Under the pieces are notes generated by a model that was not told where the DNA came from, did no database searches, and worked only from the letters and a program-made list of their open reading frames with translations. Made by a program: the position numbers and the translations under genes. A DNA stretch of 64,000 bases from Sulfurimonas sp. C5 (lineage in GTDB: Bacteria; Campylobacterota; Campylobacteria; Campylobacterales; Sulfurimonadaceae), in assembly GCF_029872055.1 (NCBI RefSeq), contig NZ_JARXNQ010000001.1:558001-622000 (forward strand), in the 5' to 3' direction. This document shows positions 41,736-51,162 of this stretch, piece by piece; positions within the stretch are counted from its first letter, which is position 1; each line of letters starts with the position of its first letter.

Positions 41736-44162
41736 TTTCACGCAATCTCGTCCACTGTTTTTTGCTCGATAGAGAGCTTCATCCGACTCTCTGAGTAACT
41801 GAGTAAAAGTTTTATGTTTTTGTAACTCTGATATACCTATACTCACAGTAAATGAAATGCTTTGCCCTTCATTGTTTTTATATTGTAAGGTTCTTACCTC
41901 TTTTAAAATTTTTTCAGAAAATGCAAGTGCACCTTCATGAGTAGTATTTTGCAAGCATATTACAAACTCTTCACCGCCTATACGACCGAAGATATCACTC
42001 TCTCTTAAAAGTGTATTGATTTTATTAGAAAAAAGTTTTAATACTGCATCCCCTGTCTGATGACCATAAGTATCATTGACCTCTTTAAAATGGTCTATAT
42101 CTAGAGAAAGAATTTGTAGAGGAGTCTCATTGCGTTTAGCTACTTTAAACATCTGTTCTGCCAGTTCCATAAAATAGCCACGGTTGTGTATCCCGGTTAG
42201 AGAATCTTTATGTGCCAGGTCTTGTAGTTTTTCATTCGCTTTAAATAACGCTTGTGTTCTTTCATGAACCTTTTGGTCAAGTTCAAGATTTACTTTTCTG
42301 ATATGTAAGAATTGAATAATACCTACGATAATTATAGCGACCAAAGCATATATCAAAAGAGCATACTTTTTCAAAACATCCATAATGCTTATATCAACAT
42401 GCTCATAAGGTGGCAATTGCAGCTTTTTAAGTACTTCATGTACTGATGAATAATCCAGAGGAACAGTCCAGCCGCTAATATCACATGCTATTGCTTCAGG
42501 AGAGTTTTCAGGCATTTTTATAAGAGCACTCATAACCTCTTTTGCAACATTTTCAGGTACATGTTTTAACTTTGCAAACGGCCATTCAGGGTATAACTTT
42601 GTCGAGACCATGTAAGGGAAATCTTGATAATGTAAGGGATGTAAGACTCTAACGTTATCTAGATTGATCTGCTTTTCCATTGCCATATGTTCCAAGGTAT
42701 CACTTCGTACAGTTCCAACATCTGCATTACCATCTAAAACAGCATAAACTACTGCATCGTGGGTATTGTAAAACTTCAACTTGATATCATCTATCTTCAT
42801 GCCTGCATCATGTAAAAGTTCATACGCCATGACCCAACCGCCAAAAGAGTCTTTATTTACAGCTGCAAATCTTTTTCCTTTTATTTTGTCAATCGTATTT
42901 ATTTTAGAATCTTTTGTTGTAAAGATGACACTTCCAAAATAGTTATAAGGGTTTCCGTGTGTACCCCTGTTTGTCAAAGTAGCGATTCTGGAAATACCGT
43001 ACTTATTTTCAAACTGCACATAATTCACTGTATTTATAAGTAAAAAATCGATACTTTTATTTTCCAAATGTTCTTGCATATCACTAAAAGAGAGTGGATG
43101 GATATTGACATAATAGTTTTCTAAATTACGGTTTAAATAAGTAGCCAAGGGCTGCCATCTTTTTAAAGTTTTTTTACCCCCTCTTTTTGCCAAGACACCT
43201 ATATTTAAGTGTTTCTTGTTATATCCCATAGGGTCAATATATGGTGTAAAGTCAAATTTTTCTTTGAACAGACCTGTTACTCTGTACCAATTGATAATTT
43301 TATCAATCTGATCCATACTGATATTTCCGATATTACCGTTTTCATCGAGTGCAAGTTTTTTAAGTACCTTACCTTCATAAATAAGACTTTTTATAGATTT
43401 ATGTTGTGAATTGTATTTGTCATAAATTATTTTTGCAGTTTCTTCAATATGTTCAAAAGCCCACTTCCAACCTTCAATGGAAGCTTTATAGAAAGCTTCC
43501 ACACGCTCTGGATGGTTTTTTAGTTCCTCTTCAGACGTAAAAAGAATATCTTCATAAAAATCAAAACCGTAATCTCTTGGATCAAATATTTTGTATGGTA
43601 TTTTTGCACGTTCTAAAAAAAATGGTTCATTAGAAAGATAGCAGGCCATAGCATCTGTTTTTCCGTTTATTAAGTCCTGTAAGTTAAAACTGTGCTGTTG
43701 GAAATGAATATCTTTATACAACAAGCCCTTTGAAAGCAGCATCGCTTTAATTGTAGCACCGCTGGCTACATCATTAGTGATCATAATTTTTTTATTGTTA
43801 AGATCTTGAAGATTTTTTATTTTAGGATTTGTACTAATGAGTACCGAAGGTGAGTGTTGAAAGATAGCACCTAAAAGTACAATAGGACTACCCTCAGCCC
43901 GGTTGACCAATAAGGTAGAACGCCCTATCCCATATTCTGCTTTTTTTGTGACAACCTCTTTAACCACATTAGTACGAGGTGTCATCTCTTTTATTGTTAC
44001 ATCTAAACCGGCTGCATCATAATATCCCTGTTCCTTAGCGACATAATAACCTGCAAATTGAAACTGATGCAACCACTCCAATTGTAAAGAGATTTTTTCT
44101 TTTGCTCCCAATAGAGAGCTTGAAACCGATAATATTATTAAAAATATTAATACTATTCTCAT
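41730..44162 (-). CDS. Diguanylate cyclase with two tandem periplasmic solute-binding domains
   Basis: 810 residues. A signal peptide (1-19) is followed by an NMT1/THI5-like (SsuA-type) binding domain at about 22-310 (LQLEWLHQFQFAGYYVAKEQGYY). A PhnD-like phosphonate-binding domain follows at about 318-570 (LNIGVLAKRG, FGGWVMAYELLHDAG). Then come one membrane helix (about 595-613), a coiled coil, and a GGDEF domain (about 645-810) with active GRIGGEEF and an intact RESD inhibitory site five residues earlier. A periplasmic ligand should therefore set c-di-GMP synthesis. Ligands could be pyrimidine-, sulfonate- or phosphonate-like, which is family inference only. Confidence 0.9.
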   Translation of the reverse strand: MRIVLIFLIILSVSSSLLGAKEKISLQLEWLHQFQFAGYYVAKEQGYYDAAGLDVTIKEMTPRTNVVKEVVTKKAEYGIGRSTLLVNRAEGSPIVLLGAIFQHSPSVLISTNPKIKNLQDLNNKKIMITNDVASGATIKAMLLSKGLLYKDIHFQQHSFNLQDLINGKTDAMACYLSNEPFFLERAKIPYKIFDPRDYGFDFYEDILFTSEEELKNHPERVEAFYKASIEGWKWAFEHIEETAKIIYDKYNSQHKSIKSLIYEGKVLKKLALDENGNIGNISMDQIDKIINWYRVTGLFKEKFDFTPYIDPMGYNKKHLNIGVLAKRGGKKTLKRWQPLATYLNRNLENYYVNIHPLSFSDMQEHLENKSIDFLLINTVNYVQFENKYGISRIATLTNRGTHGNPYNYFGSVIFTTKDSKINTIDKIKGKRFAAVNKDSFGGWVMAYELLHDAGMKIDDIKLKFYNTHDAVVYAVLDGNADVGTVRSDTLEHMAMEKQINLDNVRVLHPLHYQDFPYMVSTKLYPEWPFAKLKHVPENVAKEVMSALIKMPENSPEAIACDISGWTVPLDYSSVHEVLKKLQLPPYEHVDISIMDVLKKYALLIYALVAIIIVGIIQFLHIRKVNLELDQKVHERTQALFKANEKLQDLAHKDSLTGIHNRGYFMELAEQMFKVAKRNETPLQILSLDIDHFKEVNDTYGHQTGDAVLKLFSNKINTLLRESDIFGRIGGEEFVICLQNTTHEGALAFSEKILKEVRTLQYKNNEGQSISFTVSIGISELQKHKTFTQLLRESDEALYRAKNSGRDCVKS

Positions 44163-44226
44163 ATATCAATAGTAGCATAATTTTTCTAAAAAGCGTACAA
44201 CTTAGATAAGTTAAGAAAAATAGGCG

Positions 44227-44232
44227 TATAAT
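44227..44232 (+). promoter_or_regulatory. -10 element for the beta-CASP nuclease gene
   Basis: TATAAT lies 32 bases before the ATG at 44265. GAAGGA is a good ribosome site just upstream of that ATG. The -35 region is not conserved. Confidence 0.5.
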
Positions 44233-44264
44233 CTACAAAGAAGTCAAAAGATGAAGGATACATT

Positions 44265-45665
44265 ATGGCAATAGTAAGATCGTACGGTGCAACCAAAGAG
44301 GTTACAGGCTCATGCCATGTACTTGAAGTAGAAGATGTCAAGATAATGATAGACTGCGGTATGTTCCAAGGGGAAGAGGAGGAAAAAAATAAAGAAGCGT
44401 TTTACTTTGAACCTTCAACAATAGACTATATATTAATCACCCATGCCCATCTCGATCATATAGGACGTATTCCAAAACTTGTCAAAGAGGGATTTACCGG
44501 AAAAATATATGCAACTTCTGCCACGATGGAGTTAGCTGAGATCATACTAATGGACAGTGCAAAAATAATGAGTGAAGATTTTCAAACACGCTATAGAAAA
44601 GCTCAACGTAGGGGTCAAAGTAAAAGAATTGAAAAGCCTTTGTATGATCCTATAAATGTTGAAGAGACATTTGACATGATCGAGTGGGTAAATCCAGAAT
44701 ATAACCAATACTACGATCTGTGTGAAGGGATCAGTTTTGTGTACCGTAATGCCGGTCATATTTTAGGTTCTGCTTTTATAGAGATCTCTTATATGGATAA
44801 CAACGACTCTCATACTATAGTTTTTTCTGGAGATATCGGTAATAATAATGACTTAGTACTCCCCCACTTGGCAAAGTGTGAAAAAGCAGACTGCCTGTAT
44901 GTTGAAACGACATATGGGGAAAGAAATCATCAGCCTATAGATGCAACAATAAAAGAGTTTAAAGAGACTCTTTTAGCAACTTTGGACAGAGGCGGAAATG
45001 TTTTAATTCCATCTTTTGCATTAGAACGTACTCAAGAGCTTTTATGTATTTTAAGAGATATGTATGAAAAAGGGGAACTGCCAAAATGTAAAGTCTTTTT
45101 GGATTCACCGATGGCTACACGTGCTACACAGGTATATAAACAATACGCCAGAGAGCTCATACCTAAGTGTCAGGACAATATTAAAGAAAACGGCAGTGTC
45201 TTTAATTTTGAACTTCTCTCATATACTGAAACTCCTGAAGCATCAAAAAGCATCAATGACATTAAAAGCCGTGCAATTATAATCGCCGGTGCGGGTATGT
45301 GTAACGGGGGAAGAATTGTTCACCACTTTAAACACAGAATTTGGGATAAGAACAATGCGGTTATTTTTGTAGGTTTTCAAGCCGAAAATACTCTCGGGCG
45401 TGAGATAGTTGACGGAGCGCAATGGATCAATGTTCTAGGGGAAGACATTATCGTACAAGCATCGATCCATACCATAAACGGCTTTTCAGCCCATGCTGAC
45501 AGAGACGGCATTTTAGAATGGATTGCCGATATCAAAGGTTTGAAAAAAGTGATCTTAGTGCATGGAGAGATAGAGAGTCAAAACGCTTTTAAAGAGATTC
45601 TCAAAGAGAAGCTAGGACTAGACTCTCACATCGTTTCTTTTAAAGAGAAGGTTTTGCTTGATTAA
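44265..45665 (+). CDS. Metallo-beta-lactamase/beta-CASP RNA-processing exonuclease-like protein
   Basis: 466 residues. The zinc-binding HAHLDHIGRIP motif lies in the MBL part, with GHILGSAFIEI and FSGDIGN. The beta-CASP insertion follows (SFALERTQELL, DSPMATRATQVY), and the C-terminal RNA-specificity motif includes INGFSAHADRDGILEW and VHGEIESQ. It belongs to the Ysh1/CPSF73-like bacterial group, distinct from RNase J. The expected activity is RNA endo- or exonucleolytic cleavage in the cytoplasm. Its stop overlaps the facing ygiQ stop by 4 bases. Confidence 0.9.
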   Translation: MAIVRSYGATKEVTGSCHVLEVEDVKIMIDCGMFQGEEEEKNKEAFYFEPSTIDYILITHAHLDHIGRIPKLVKEGFTGKIYATSATMELAEIILMDSAKIMSEDFQTRYRKAQRRGQSKRIEKPLYDPINVEETFDMIEWVNPEYNQYYDLCEGISFVYRNAGHILGSAFIEISYMDNNDSHTIVFSGDIGNNNDLVLPHLAKCEKADCLYVETTYGERNHQPIDATIKEFKETLLATLDRGGNVLIPSFALERTQELLCILRDMYEKGELPKCKVFLDSPMATRATQVYKQYARELIPKCQDNIKENGSVFNFELLSYTETPEASKSINDIKSRAIIIAGAGMCNGGRIVHHFKHRIWDKNNAVIFVGFQAENTLGREIVDGAQWINVLGEDIIVQASIHTINGFSAHADRDGILEWIADIKGLKKVILVHGEIESQNAFKEILKEKLGLDSHIVSFKEKVLLD

Positions 45666-45676
45666 GAAGCAAAACC
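45650..45676. terminator. Perfect 10-bp hairpin across two overlapping stop codons
   Basis: GGTTTTGCTT (45650-45659) and AAGCAAAACC (45667-45676) are exact complements around loop GATTAAG. The stop codons of both facing genes lie in the loop. There is no long T tract after the stem on either strand. Confidence 0.6.
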
Positions 45677-47437
45677 CGATTTAAAGTTATCTTTTTTTAT
45701 TACGATCTCTTTTTGTTTCTCTTTTCTTCTTGTGTCTTTCTCTACAAAGATTTTTTTGCGAGTTACAGGATCCATTTCCGTATAATACATCACTGCCGAG
45801 TAAGTTCCAGGAGTTGGAGTAAATACCTGAGCTTGTTCAGGATTCATTTGCAATTCATCTGTAGTAAAACGTTTTAATTCATGCATATCTTTTTCTGTAC
45901 AACCCGGATGCGCAGCAATAAGATAGTAAGTTAAGAACTGCTTTTTCCCCTCTTCTTTATTTAGTTTGTCGTACATTTTTTTAAAGTCGATCAGCTCTTG
46001 TTTCCCAGGTTTTCCCATAAGTTCAAGTACACGTTGATCCGTATGTTCAGGTGCTACTTTCATCTGTCCTGAGATATGGTGTTTTACCATCTCTTTTAAG
46101 TAGCTGTAACCGTGTTTTTTATCTGCATTGATCAGATCATAACGTACACCCGAAGCGACAAATGCTTTTCTAACACCCTCAACTTCACGTACCTGACGTA
46201 AAAGATTGATGTTTCTGCTGTGGTCTACTTTCATAGAACTACACAGATGGTTAGCATCCACACATCTTTGATGTGCACACGTTCCGAGTTTTAGCTTTTT
46301 GTTACACTCGTAGCCGTACATATTCGCCGTAGGACCTCCGACATCTGAGATGATCCCTTTGTAGTCTTTGTACTTGTTGAAGTCTTTTGCTTCAGCCAGA
46401 ATACTCTCTTCTGAACGTGTTCTGATCGTACGTCCCTGATGCACGCCAATTGCACAGAAGTTACACTCACCCCAACAGCCGTGGTGAGTCATGATCGAGA
46501 ACTTAATTGTCTCAAGACATTTTACTTTTCCATCTTTTTTATGATAAGGGTGTAATTCTCTTGTAAATGGAAGCTTTGCATTTGCATCCATCTCCTCTTC
46601 GTTTAGGTAATCACATGGAGGATTTTGGATCAGATATCTGCCGTCCACCTCTTCACACAGTCCGTTTGCAGAGATCGGGTCATTATTGTCATAAAAATGA
46701 TCGAACATATCGATATATTTCTCTTTATCATCCAAACACTCTTGGTGTGATGGAAGTTGAATAAATTCATGCTTCGGCTCTTTAGAGATGTAACAAATCC
46801 CTCTGATATCTTTGTAGTCACGTCCTTCAGCAATAGCACGTGTCAGTTGTTCAATCGCAATTTCACCCATTCCATAAACCAATACATCTGCTTTAGAATC
46901 AAATAAAACAGGTTTTTTGAGCTTATTTTGCCAGTAGTCATAATGAGTGATACGACGCAGTGAAGCTTCTATACCTCCAAGTACGACGGGAACAGTATTT
47001 TTAAAATAACGTCTAATCAGGTTTGTATAGACTAAAACTGCACGATCGGGACGTTTGTTGTTTACACCGCCTGGAGTATAGTCATCCGAGTTACGGAACT
47101 TCTTCGTCGCCGTGTAGTTTGACACCATTGAGTCAACACTACCACCGCTTACACCCCAGTAAAGTTTAGGCTCGCCGAGACGCTTTATATCTATATCGCT
47201 GTTGATATCAGGTTGACCGATAATCCCTACACGATACCCCATACGCTCTAACATACGTCCAACCATAGCTACACCGATAAACGAAGAGTCTATGTACGCA
47301 TCACCGCTTACAAGGATCACATCACACTGATCCCATCCACGAGCTTCCATCTCTTGGCGTGTTGTAGGTAAGAAATCTTTCTCTTTAAATGTTACGGTAT
47401 CTCTATTTGGAGTATGTTTTTTATTGCGTCTGCTCAA
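45662..47437 (-). CDS. YgiQ-family radical SAM protein
   Basis: 591 residues. The N-terminal YgiQ-specific domain starts with FLPTTRQEMEARGWDQCDVILVSGDAYIDSS. The radical SAM cluster motif HHGCWGECNFCAIGVHQG (CxxxCxxC) is near residue 318. The C-terminal domain contains QVFTPTPGTYSAVMYYT. YgiQ is widely conserved, but its reaction is not established. The length is normal. It is transcribed alone or with the antiporter gene 90 bases upstream. Confidence 0.93.
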   Translation of the reverse strand: MSRRNKKHTPNRDTVTFKEKDFLPTTRQEMEARGWDQCDVILVSGDAYIDSSFIGVAMVGRMLERMGYRVGIIGQPDINSDIDIKRLGEPKLYWGVSGGSVDSMVSNYTATKKFRNSDDYTPGGVNNKRPDRAVLVYTNLIRRYFKNTVPVVLGGIEASLRRITHYDYWQNKLKKPVLFDSKADVLVYGMGEIAIEQLTRAIAEGRDYKDIRGICYISKEPKHEFIQLPSHQECLDDKEKYIDMFDHFYDNNDPISANGLCEEVDGRYLIQNPPCDYLNEEEMDANAKLPFTRELHPYHKKDGKVKCLETIKFSIMTHHGCWGECNFCAIGVHQGRTIRTRSEESILAEAKDFNKYKDYKGIISDVGGPTANMYGYECNKKLKLGTCAHQRCVDANHLCSSMKVDHSRNINLLRQVREVEGVRKAFVASGVRYDLINADKKHGYSYLKEMVKHHISGQMKVAPEHTDQRVLELMGKPGKQELIDFKKMYDKLNKEEGKKQFLTYYLIAAHPGCTEKDMHELKRFTTDELQMNPEQAQVFTPTPGTYSAVMYYTEMDPVTRKKIFVEKDTRRKEKQKEIVIKKDNFKSGFAS

Positions 47438-47527
47438 CTTTATGCCCTAGGGTGTTATTTTTTCGTATCATACATTGTCAATGCTTTAAGTTTTGCATTG
47501 TTCTGTCGTTAGTTTAAACAAGTCAGT

Positions 47528-49306
47528 TTATACCTCGATCTCGATTGTCTGATTGTTTTGAATACTTTTATTGATCGCATCTTTAATCTTTTCAAAAAGC
47601 GTTTCGAGATTATCCGTTTCTCGTAATTCCGTTACACCGAAATAGTATTTGATCTCTTTATCAAGTGTTTGTATAAACTGTTCTACAATCTTCTGTGCCA
47701 ATCTATGTCCACCTCCTAAAGAGGTATTACTTGCCAAAACAATAAAATGCTTTTCTTCAATTTTTCCGAAGTAGTCATTCTGACGAATACTTTGTTGGAT
47801 AATTTCACCTGCTTTTTGTAAAAAATGTTTCTGTTTTTCTTCAGGAAGTGTAGAAAAGTCAAACTGCAAACCTATTACGGAAAGCTCCACCTTATAACGT
47901 TGTACTCTTGCTATCTCACGTACAAGAACCTCTTCAATAAAAATCCGATTATAAGCCTGAGAGATAGGATCTTTTTCCAGTACTTCAACTATATCTTTAG
48001 AAAGAGTGGAAAGCTTTTGATCTTTTGTCCCATCAAGCGACGAATCATTTTCATACAGTTTTGCATATCTCTTAATATGGAACATCAAAGTAAACGTATA
48101 AAGAAATGTGCTAATAAGGACATTACCTAAAACAATAGCGGTAAAAAGCTCATAATATACAAACTCTTTTGGCAAAGAGTGCACCATGATGATAGCCAGT
48201 GCACCTTTCATCCCTGAAAGTGTAAGTGCATATGTCCAATAAAACGGGAGTTTAGAACTAACAACTAAAGCACTTATACTACCAAAACGGATCAAAGTTG
48301 TAACAAGAAATACAATTAAAATCTCGTAGATATATTTATATAAAAGCGACAAATCTATTATATTTGCTATTACAACAAAAACAACCGCATTGGCAAAGAT
48401 TCCTAAAAACATCGCCTCTTTTTTATACTCGCGAAATTCATGTTTGGTGATAGCGGGTATATGTTTAAGTAGCTCAATAAAAGCATCATAGGTTTTTACT
48501 TTATCCGTAATCTCAAATGTTTGGGGATGCAAGCGACTCTCACACTGAACCAAGATTTTAAAGGTTAACACTGAAACTACAATCGATAAAATTCCTGCAA
48601 TATGGAAATGTTCAGCCAATAAAAAAGAACTTATAACAATAAGATAGATAATTAAAAACTGATCAAAAGGGTTACGCAGCATTTTAAGTGCAAAAAAACC
48701 GAAAAAGGCACTTGCCATACCTATAAAACTTGAAAGAAATAAAACTTTTAAGACAGTAACATTAACAGAAAGGACATCAACTGCCCCACCTTGTAAAAGT
48801 GGTAAGGCTATAAAATAGTAAATAATTAAAGCGGTAACGTCGTTAAACAGAGATTCCGATTCAGCATAGATCTTTAAACGCTGCGGCAACGTAAATCTCG
48901 ACATAATGGCACTTACCGTAATGGCATCTGTAGCCATTAACATTGTGTATAGGGCTAGAAGCATTCCTATAGTAAAACCATATTCAGGTAACAAATACGG
49001 TGTTACAAAAACGGCTAGAGCTATAGAGGCAATAACTGCAACTACCGCAAGGTAAAATATCTCTTTTGCATAATTTTTCAACTCTTTAATAGATATATTT
49101 AAAATATCTGGAAGTAAAATAACAGGAAGCATCAAGTAAAGAACCTCATTAAATTCTTGCTTACTGATGGAAAATAGATGAGGAAAATAGATGGAAAGTA
49201 CAAACGCATAAAGGATGGTTGCTAAAGTTGCGGGAACCTTCGTTTTCTCTTCAGTCAAACGTGAAAGCAATATAATCAATAATAATATTGTGATCAATAA
49301 AAGCAT
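47528..49306 (-). CDS. CPA1-type Na+/H+ antiporter with C-terminal degenerate GGDEF domain
   Basis: 592 residues. Residues 1-410 hold about 11-12 membrane helices with CPA1 antiporter motifs ATDAITVSAI (124-133) and ESLFNDVTALI (Asn155-Asp156, ion-binding site). Residues 446-592 are a GGDEF-family fold: DPISQAYNRIFIEEVL start, then RQND (508-511), a five-residue spacer and EEKHF (517-521) exactly where GG(D/E)EF should be. The catalytic loop is lost and the first metal Asp is Gln481, so cyclase activity is not expected, but the RxxD inhibitory-site motif that binds c-di-GMP is kept. Cytoplasmic c-di-GMP or GTP may therefore gate ion exchange (inference). Confidence 0.88.
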   Translation of the reverse strand: MLLLITILLLIILLSRLTEEKTKVPATLATILYAFVLSIYFPHLFSISKQEFNEVLYLMLPVILLPDILNISIKELKNYAKEIFYLAVVAVIASIALAVFVTPYLLPEYGFTIGMLLALYTMLMATDAITVSAIMSRFTLPQRLKIYAESESLFNDVTALIIYYFIALPLLQGGAVDVLSVNVTVLKVLFLSSFIGMASAFFGFFALKMLRNPFDQFLIIYLIVISSFLLAEHFHIAGILSIVVSVLTFKILVQCESRLHPQTFEITDKVKTYDAFIELLKHIPAITKHEFREYKKEAMFLGIFANAVVFVVIANIIDLSLLYKYIYEILIVFLVTTLIRFGSISALVVSSKLPFYWTYALTLSGMKGALAIIMVHSLPKEFVYYELFTAIVLGNVLISTFLYTFTLMFHIKRYAKLYENDSSLDGTKDQKLSTLSKDIVEVLEKDPISQAYNRIFIEEVLVREIARVQRYKVELSVIGLQFDFSTLPEEKQKHFLQKAGEIIQQSIRQNDYFGKIEEKHFIVLASNTSLGGGHRLAQKIVEQFIQTLDKEIKYYFGVTELRETDNLETLFEKIKDAINKSIQNNQTIEIEV

Positions 49307-49432
49307 ATTTACCTCACTCCCTAAGTTTCACTCTTCATCATACTAGAAATATAATAAAACTTCTTTAAATGTCACGCTATTTCTATTTTAGTTGTTTTTT
49401 TCTTACCCCTGCTCTTCTTGTAATCCAAGTAG

Positions 49433-49451
49433 TATAATTTTTTTGTATAAT
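49433..49451 (+). promoter_or_regulatory. Two tandem TATAAT boxes upstream of the acyl-CoA ligase gene
   Basis: TATAAT occurs at 49433-49438 and again at 49446-49451, the second 29 bases before the ATG. Either may be the -10. The rest of the 173-base divergent gap (49307-49479) shows no other feature I can name. Confidence 0.5.
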
Positions 49452-49479
49452 ACAAAAAAAACACAGAAAAAGATGAGAG

Positions 49480-51150
49480 ATGTTGTACCCTTATAAAAAC
49501 TTAGAAAACTATACACTGGGAGCTTTACTAGATCGCTCTGTAGCATTATATGGTGAAAGAGATTCCTTTTCAAATGTAGGGAAGAAAGCTATGAGTTATC
49601 GTGAACTTGATGATAAAATCAAGTCAATGGTAAAACTTTTAACTGAAAAAGGGATCAATAAAGGTGACAAAGTTGCCATCCTAAGTGAGAATATGCCGAA
49701 TTGGCCCATAGCTTATTTGGCAATTACTTATTTTGGGGCTGTAGCAGTACCAATACTACCTGATTTTCATACTGCAGATGTACATCATATCTTATGTCAT
49801 TCAGAAGCAAAAGCGGCATTTGTATCAAACAAACATCTTCCTACAATAGATGAACTTGACAGTTCTAATCTGAAGTTTATAATCCAACTTGACGAACTTG
49901 AAATTTTGGAACAATATACGAACACTTCACATATGGAACGTATCAAACAAAAACTTTCCCATAAAAAAGAGCTACAAACAACTTCTGAAAATGATCTCGC
50001 TGCTATTTTATATACATCAGGAACAACTGGACATTCAAAAGGTGTTATGCTCACACATAAAAACCTTGTAACAAATGCACTAAGTGCATTTAAAAATATC
50101 TCTATTGTACCTGAAGATGTTTTTTTATCGATTTTACCATTGGCACATACATTTGAATCTACGGTAGGGATGCTCATACCTCTCCTTCACGGTTCAAGTG
50201 TAGTTTATATCGATAAAACACCTACACCGAGTGTTCTTTTAAAAGCCTTTGAGATTGTACGCCCTACAATGATGCTCTCAGTTCCACTTATTATTGAGAA
50301 AATCTACAAAAACAAAGTTCTTGCAAAACTCAACGGCTCTTTTCTAACAAAACAGCTATACAAACTCCCTTTTATCCATAAACAACTCAATAAAATAGCA
50401 GGGAAAAAACTGTTAGAGACTTTTGGAGGAAGACTAAGATTTTTTGGTATTGGCGGTGCACCTTTGGCAAGGTATGTAGAAGAATTTTTATATGATGCAC
50501 ATTTCCCTTACGTCATAGGGTACGGTCTTACAGAAACTGCACCTTTGATTGCAGGAACTCGTCTGGGAATGGAGAGAAAGATCGGCTCAACAGGTCCTGC
50601 CATGGTAGGCGTGGAGATCAAAATCAAAGATAAAAATCCACAAACAGGCGAAGGGGAAATTGCCGTTAAATCTCCAAGTGTTATGCTGGGTTATTATAAA
50701 GATGAAGAAAAAACAAAAGAGGTTTTTGATGAAGATGGTTACTTCCTTACAGGCGATCTCGGCTATATAGATGAAGATGACTATCTCTTTATCAGCGGAC
50801 GAAGTAAAAACCTCATACTCGGCCCAAGCGGAGAAAACATTTATCCGGAACAGATTGAGTCTGTAATTAACAAAAATGAAGCGGTTTTAGACTCTCTTGT
50901 AATGCAAAAAGATGGTAAACTTGTTGCTCGTATCCATCTTGATTATACACTCATAGATAAAATGTTTGAAGCTCATCATCAAGCAGATGAACATGTAAAA
51001 GAAAAAATAGCGAACTATTTAGAAGAGATGAGAATCGAGATTAATACCCAAATGGCATCATTTTCAAAAATTACGAAATTCATAGAACAGATTGAACCGT
51101 TTGTAAAAACACCTACAAAGAAGATAAAACGCTATCTCTATACAGAGTAG
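49480..51150 (+). CDS. Long-chain acyl-CoA ligase (AMP-forming, FadD-like)
   Basis: 556 residues. ATP-binding YTSGTTGHSKGVMLTH, YGLTETAPLIAGTR, and the hinge FLTGDLGYIDEDDYLFISGR followed by KNLILGPSGENIYPEQIE are all present. The C-terminal catalytic Lys lies in TPTKKIKRYLY. The GPSGENIYPEQIE segment resembles long-chain fatty acid ligases of the FadD15/AAS type. It activates exogenous or recycled fatty acids to acyl-CoA or acyl-ACP. It is a single gene with its own promoter and a terminator built into its last codons. Confidence 0.9.
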   Translation: MLYPYKNLENYTLGALLDRSVALYGERDSFSNVGKKAMSYRELDDKIKSMVKLLTEKGINKGDKVAILSENMPNWPIAYLAITYFGAVAVPILPDFHTADVHHILCHSEAKAAFVSNKHLPTIDELDSSNLKFIIQLDELEILEQYTNTSHMERIKQKLSHKKELQTTSENDLAAILYTSGTTGHSKGVMLTHKNLVTNALSAFKNISIVPEDVFLSILPLAHTFESTVGMLIPLLHGSSVVYIDKTPTPSVLLKAFEIVRPTMMLSVPLIIEKIYKNKVLAKLNGSFLTKQLYKLPFIHKQLNKIAGKKLLETFGGRLRFFGIGGAPLARYVEEFLYDAHFPYVIGYGLTETAPLIAGTRLGMERKIGSTGPAMVGVEIKIKDKNPQTGEGEIAVKSPSVMLGYYKDEEKTKEVFDEDGYFLTGDLGYIDEDDYLFISGRSKNLILGPSGENIYPEQIESVINKNEAVLDSLVMQKDGKLVARIHLDYTLIDKMFEAHHQADEHVKEKIANYLEEMRIEINTQMASFSKITKFIEQIEPFVKTPTKKIKRYLYTE

Positions 51151-51156
51151 CGTTTT
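51126..51156. terminator. Terminator hairpin embedded in the end of the acyl-CoA ligase gene
   Basis: AAAACGCTA-T-CTCT (51126-51139) pairs with AGAG-TAGCGTTTT (51144-51156) around a four-base loop. The stop codon is in the 3' arm, and the stem finishes in TTTT forward and AAAACGC reverse. It can terminate the forward ligase and the reverse pyrophosphatase transcripts. Confidence 0.8.
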
Positions 51157-51162
51157 AAAAAA

